The notes beneath the pieces were generated by a model. It was not told the DNA's origin. It made no database searches and saw only the letters and a list, made by a program, of their open reading frames with translations. From positions 4,418,712 to 4,482,711 of the forward strand of contig CM024759.1 of NCBI GenBank assembly GCA_014218235.1: a DNA stretch of 64,000 nucleotides, read 5' to 3'. Within the stretch, counting starts at the first letter, position 1, and every line of letters begins with the position of its first letter. This DNA is from Colocasia esculenta. Lineage: Eukaryota; Streptophyta; Magnoliopsida; Alismatales; Araceae. This document shows positions 60,086 to 64,000 of this stretch, one piece after another. Made by a program: the position numbers and the translations under genes.

Positions 60086-60487
60086 CGTTAGAGGGGAGAG
60101 ACGGATTGCTTCGTCTGGAGATGTAACTGAAGGATGGGAAACTGTAACAGAGAAGAGGTCTGGTGGAGGAATGGCGGTGTAGGAGAAGGGAAGGAGAAAA
60201 GTCATGATATATGAAGTCGGTGTACCCGACGGGTGGACACTGGACTCAACAAGATGGCGGTGCACTGCAATGATGACCATCGGGCGGCTGAAAATACTCG
60301 GTACGACAGACGACGGGACGTCAAGGAAATCACAGCCCTTCGTATAGAGCTTTCCCGCCATGTTAGGTAGCCACATACGCACTCCCGCCATGTTGCCACA
60401 TACGCACTCCCGCCAATTTGACCCCCAGTCCAAGCCACTCATACACGAAACGTCTTCCACGAACCGTTTGTCTTCCTCTGCCACCCA
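60086..60487. promoter_or_regulatory. Divergent promoter between Ulp1 gene and transposase
   Basis: 402 bases separate the two ATGs, which point away from each other. The region holds CTGTAAC (near 60142), a TATA-like word for the minus gene near 60210, and TTTCCCGCC at 60351-60359, which matches the E2F consensus. A tandem duplication of GCCACATACGCACTCCCGCC (near 60370 and 60395) carries two more CCCGCC words. No clear TATA precedes the transposase ATG. Confidence 0.6.
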
Positions 60488-63316
60488 ATGGAGCAGCTCC
60501 CTGCAAGATGTTCATTTGGAGATCAAAGTTTCGTTCTTTTCATAGGGAGGGACACGGATTTGGCGTCCATTCATAGCAGGGTTTCCCAAAGGTTGGGTGT
60601 AGACATGCAGGAGAACATGCTGAAGTATCGTCTTCCCATGGATACCGACGTTGAACAGGTGTTGCTTGACGATGGGGATGTCCTAGCTATGTTTGATCTT
60701 CACAAGTGTCAGGGAAAATCATTGATAAATCTACAAATTCATCAGGTGGAAACTCGTTGCCTTAGTACGCATGCTAGTCGTCATTCAGATGGAACGCAAC
60801 CACTTGACAGGTACGTGGTCCATGTATTCTTCACCACCCTTCATGTTATCCCATGCATTCTTAACAAGCCTTCGTCTTAAGAATGTATGTATGTACATTA
60901 TTTGCAGAAGTACTTCAAACACGCATGGCGGTTCTTTGGTAACCCCAGAACCCCTCCAATTACCAGGAAGCAGTTTCGAGTTGTATGTGCGAGGAGAAGG
61001 AGCGGAAGGTGTAGTACCAGTGTTGACGCAATATTCCGTAGGTAGAATACACTCAGTAGGACAAGTCTTCATAAGCAAAGAGCTATTGCAGATGGAACTG
61101 ACAAATTACGCGATCGCACGAGGATTTAATTGGAAATATTTGAAGAATGACTCTGTACGATTAACTGTACGTTGCAATGTCTCTGTTTGCCCATGGCGCC
61201 TGCATGCGTCTGTCGTTCGTGGAGGTCCACAATTTGCAATCAAAAGTCTCAACAACATACACACCTGTGGATGTGACATTATGAGCGACGGACATCCACG
61301 GACATCTAAGAAGTGGGTAGCAAATGCTGTGAAGGGGAAACTAGTTGATAAACCCACCTACAGAGCAAGTGAAATGATGAGTGACATCCGTCGGGAATAC
61401 GGTATCTGCATCCCTTATCATCAGGTATGCCATGAATTGAATTGTAACACATCATGACGTCTACTGTAATCAATAGATCCATAACTGTAATTCTCTGACC
61501 CTAGCATTGTAACAATTGTCCTCATATACTGTAAGACTATCATTGTCATAACTATAATCATTTCGACGTATACTGTAACAATATCTGCATGCCACTGTAA
61601 CAACTGTAATCATATACTGTAAGTCTCTGACCCTTGTATTGTAACAACTGTAATCATATACTGTAAGGGTTTGTATTGTAACAACTGTAATGATTTGAGC
61701 GTATACTGTAACAACTTAAGAAGGATACTGTAAGGTATGAGGACAAGAACTGTAACACTCTTACAGAACATGTATAATCATTTGAATAGGCATGGTGGGG
61801 CAAAGAGGTTGCTGTCGGTTCACTATACGGCGATTTCAGAACAAGCTATCATATGTTGAACTGGTACAGCGAACGTGCATTACAGTCAAACCCGGGATCG
61901 ATCTTGTCTCTAGAAGTGGACCCGGAGACTCAACGTTTCAAACGGTTTTTCATATGCTTCGCGGCGTCTGCATATGGGTTCGAAGTTGGTTGTCGACCTA
62001 TGCTCTTTTTGGACGGAACTCATATCAAACAGCATAGAGTGCAAGGGGTTATACTTGCTGCAAGTGCCTTAAACGGTAACAATGAGCTATTCAGTGTAGC
62101 CTACTCCATCGCAGATTCGGAAACATATGACAACTGGGTCTGGTTTCTACAAAATTTGAAAAAGGCATTGCTATCAGATAGAAGGATCGCGTTCCTATCA
62201 GACAGAGGGAGAGGTCTGAAGGAAGCGATCCCTGACGTATTTCCGAATGATCATCACGGCTACTGTTTCCAGCACATCATGCAGAACTTCAACGACCAAT
62301 GTGCGGGGAAGTATGCCGCCCCTTTCAAAAAATTACTTAGAAAAATTCTCCAGCGCATTGCCTATGCTGTTACTGAACAAGAGTACCAAGACGCAATGAC
62401 TGCAATGGAGCTTAATTCTACTGAGGCCAAAGAATGGGTGCTCCGAAATGATGTCGAACACTGGTCCCATGCTCTTTTCCAGGGACAAAGGTTCGGCTCT
62501 TTAAATACATAAGCGATATGTTCTATTACATTCTGCCATTTATGTGCTTACAGTTGTAGGGATAATCTATTACAGAACGTGTTAAATAAGGTTACAGTAT
62601 GTAGTGGACACTTGTTACAGATATTTGATGTTATCCTAATTTCCTTCACATGGCCATACAGGTTTGGTGAATTATACTCTAATTTGGCAGAGTCATTCAA
62701 CAATTGGATACATGACGCGCGAAGTCTACCAATACTACAGATGGTTGACAAAATTAGAGTGCAAATGATGGAAATGGCTGCAAAGAGGAAAATTGATGCT
62801 GCATTGTGGGATACACCATACTGTCCTAAAGTACAAAAAATCATCGAAAAAAACCTTCAAGAAAGGAGAAGCTTAGCAATCCGTCATTCAGATGGAATCA
62901 AATTTGAGGTTGTTGAAAGTATGAAGACGTACGCCGTAGACCTCCATCTACAAACATGTTCCTGTGGACACTGGCAACTTGTCAAGATTCCTTGCAAGCA
63001 TGCATGCGCAGCAATTGGCAGTAACAAGGAGGCCGTTACTCAATATGTTTCGGCATTTTACAGCACAGAAGTGTATAGGGCTGCATATGAAAGAAACATT
63101 CAACCTATCCCAACATTTGACATGCCGGATCCGCCTCAACCATCAGAAGTTCTAATCAAGCCACCGACAACAAAAAGGTTGCCAGGAAGACCGAGAAAGA
63201 GGAGAATACATTCAAGAGGAGAAGTAGATCATGCATATATTTGTTCACGGTGCAAACAAACAGGTCACAACCGAAGAACTTGTAGCAACCCACCCCACAA
63301 TCCTGACGGATTTTAA
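60488..63316 (+). CDS. MURA-type transposase of the MULE (4 exons)
   Basis: Exons: 60488-60810, 60908-61424, 61790-62490, 62662-63316; GT-AG introns, consistent phases, 731 aa, no stops. Residues ~1-105 form an N-terminal MULE region. ~150-228 is a MuDR-type DNA-binding domain (LTNYAIARGFNWKYLKND, VRCNVSVCPWRLHA). ~281-515 is the transposase core with Asp355 (LFLDGTHIK), Asp418 (FLSDRGRGLKEAI) and the C-H pair Cys439/His442 (GYCFQH). ~515-535 is the conserved NLAESFNNW segment. ~613-627 is a SWIM zinc finger (CSCGHW ... PCKHAC). ~685-695 is a basic AT-hook-like RLPGRPRKRR. 708-721 is a CCHC knuckle (CSRCKQTGHNRRTC). It should bind the element ends and catalyse excision and insertion in the nucleus. 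It matches the VANA/MURA type. The third acidic residue is not assigned. Confidence 0.93.
61425..61789. repeat. CTGTAA-saturated intron 2 of the transposase, with polarity switch
   Basis: The intron is made almost wholly of CTGTAA(C/T) and TTGTAAC words at about 20-30-bp intervals, all on the plus strand up to 61756. At 61750-61766 it reads CTGTAACACTCTTACAG, a plus motif facing a minus motif. From there to the window edge the motif appears only as TTACAG. Confidence 0.85.
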
Positions 63317-64000
63317 ATGTTGTATATTAGTTACAACAGAACGTCGTCCTTATATTCCAATATTACAGTGTATGTAATACATTATTACAGTCTACGCACT
63401 ACGATGTTACAACTCCACTACTACGCTATTACAGTTTCAGTAATACACTTGCACAGTTCGCGCACTTACAATTACGTTTTGTTGTACAGTGTACGTAACG
63501 AAGTGTTACAGTTTAACTCTAATACTCTTACAGTTTAACCTGTGTACCGTATGTTAGATGAAGACATCTCAGAATAAAGAGGAAGAAGACGAGCAAGAAA
63601 GATAAGAGGAAGAAGAGCACTGTCTCCTCACAATTTCTGTTACAGTATATGTAATAAGATGTTGCAGTTTAAGCACTAGACTCTTACATTTTCAGCAGTA
63701 CACTCTTACAGTTCGCGCACTACACTCTTACAGTTCCAGCACTTACGATTTCTGTTATATTATACGTAATAAAATGTTACAGTTTAAGTACTAAGCTGTT
63801 ACAGTTCGAGCACTACAGTGTTACACCTAAAGAACAGCCCTGTTACAGTTTGAGTACTACTCTCTTACAGTTCAAGCACTACATTCTAACATACAGTTTT
63901 ACATTATATGTTATAATCTCTTACAGTCGTTGGTCATGTTGATTATAGTATATATGAGGGGATGTTACAGTGTGTTATTGGTAACATGTTGAATTTGCAT
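63317..64000. repeat. Right flank of MULE, TTACAG-rich, no gene
   Basis: Downstream of the transposase stop, TTACAG (often GTTACAGTTT or CTTACAGTTC) occurs about every 30-40 bases, with ACTAC spacers. The only ORF (63317-63538) is read through these repeats. The element's right terminus is beyond the window. Confidence 0.8.

Larger units (their letters stand above)
53401..64000. mobile_element. Large VANDAL-like Mutator element (right end outside window)
   Basis: The proposed left edge is GGGAAAATTAATTGGGGGTCC at 53401, a MULE-like terminus after a T run. It contains a small plus-strand gene (53871), a 121-bp tandem repeat, an eight-exon DUF1985-like/Ulp1 gene (minus), a four-exon MURA transposase (plus) and a CTGTAA-motif-rich right flank running off the window. 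Both large genes are open with consistent splice phases, so the element looks potentially autonomous. Co-occurrence of MURA with a DUF1985-type gene, and a short motif saturating noncoding DNA, parallels Arabidopsis VANDAL elements. The left edge is an inference until the right end and a 9-bp duplication are seen. Confidence 0.8.

Overview
The window is repeat-rich nuclear DNA from a flowering plant. Evidence: Ty3/gypsy chromovirus polyproteins, LTRs primed by initiator tRNA-Met, hAT/CACTA/MULE transposons, GT-AG introns, TATA boxes, a classical arabinogalactan-protein gene and an ATP-citrate lyase A pseudogene. About four fifths is transposon. I do not name a species. All splice structures and target-site duplications (TSDs) below were worked out by eye.

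Layout. 1-15171: a minus-strand gypsy element (E1). Its 3' LTR (1-4162, running off the left edge) is split by a solo LTR (1744-4024, TSD GAACC). Its pol is split by a 5'-truncated plus-strand gypsy (E2, 4781-11018) whose pol is open except for one TAG. Its 5' LTR is 13139-15171. 15172-25255: a T-rich repeat, an LTR fragment, a CACTA terminus with Ulp1-like protease exons, and an ATP-citrate lyase A pseudogene with a solo LTR in one exon (21083-23964, TSD AAATG). 25256-29278: a 4-kb solo LTR (TSD TGTTT) carrying a GC-rich hAT-type MITE (TSD GGACCAAT). 31888-32838: another element with an 8-bp TSD (GTACAAAG). 33118-36686: a solo LTR (TSD ACAAC). 37617-38726: a mirror-symmetric repeat array. 38727-47212: a minus-strand LTR element with no coding capacity (E3), itself carrying a solo LTR (39600-41419, TSD ATACT). 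47213-53400: sparse host-like DNA with one clean gene, an arabinogalactan protein (51653-52177, minus).

53401-64000 and beyond is the most interesting part: a large, apparently intact Mutator-like element. It has a small 5' gene (53871-54161), a 121-bp tandem repeat, a fully open eight-exon gene (DUF1985-like domain, charged coiled coil and Ulp1 protease; 1004 aa, minus) and, divergently, a fully open four-exon MURA transposase (731 aa, plus). Its introns and flanks are saturated with the motif CTGTAA(C). The motif lies on the plus strand up to 61756 and on the minus strand from 61761 onward. The gene set and motif saturation resemble the Arabidopsis VANDAL/VANC sequence-specific anti-silencing system. 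I propose that this is a VANDAL-like element with a new recognition motif.

Several LTR families here also carry regular arrays of short palindromes. The clearest is three pairs of CTGTCGACAG spaced about two helical turns apart, kept in two divergent LTR copies.
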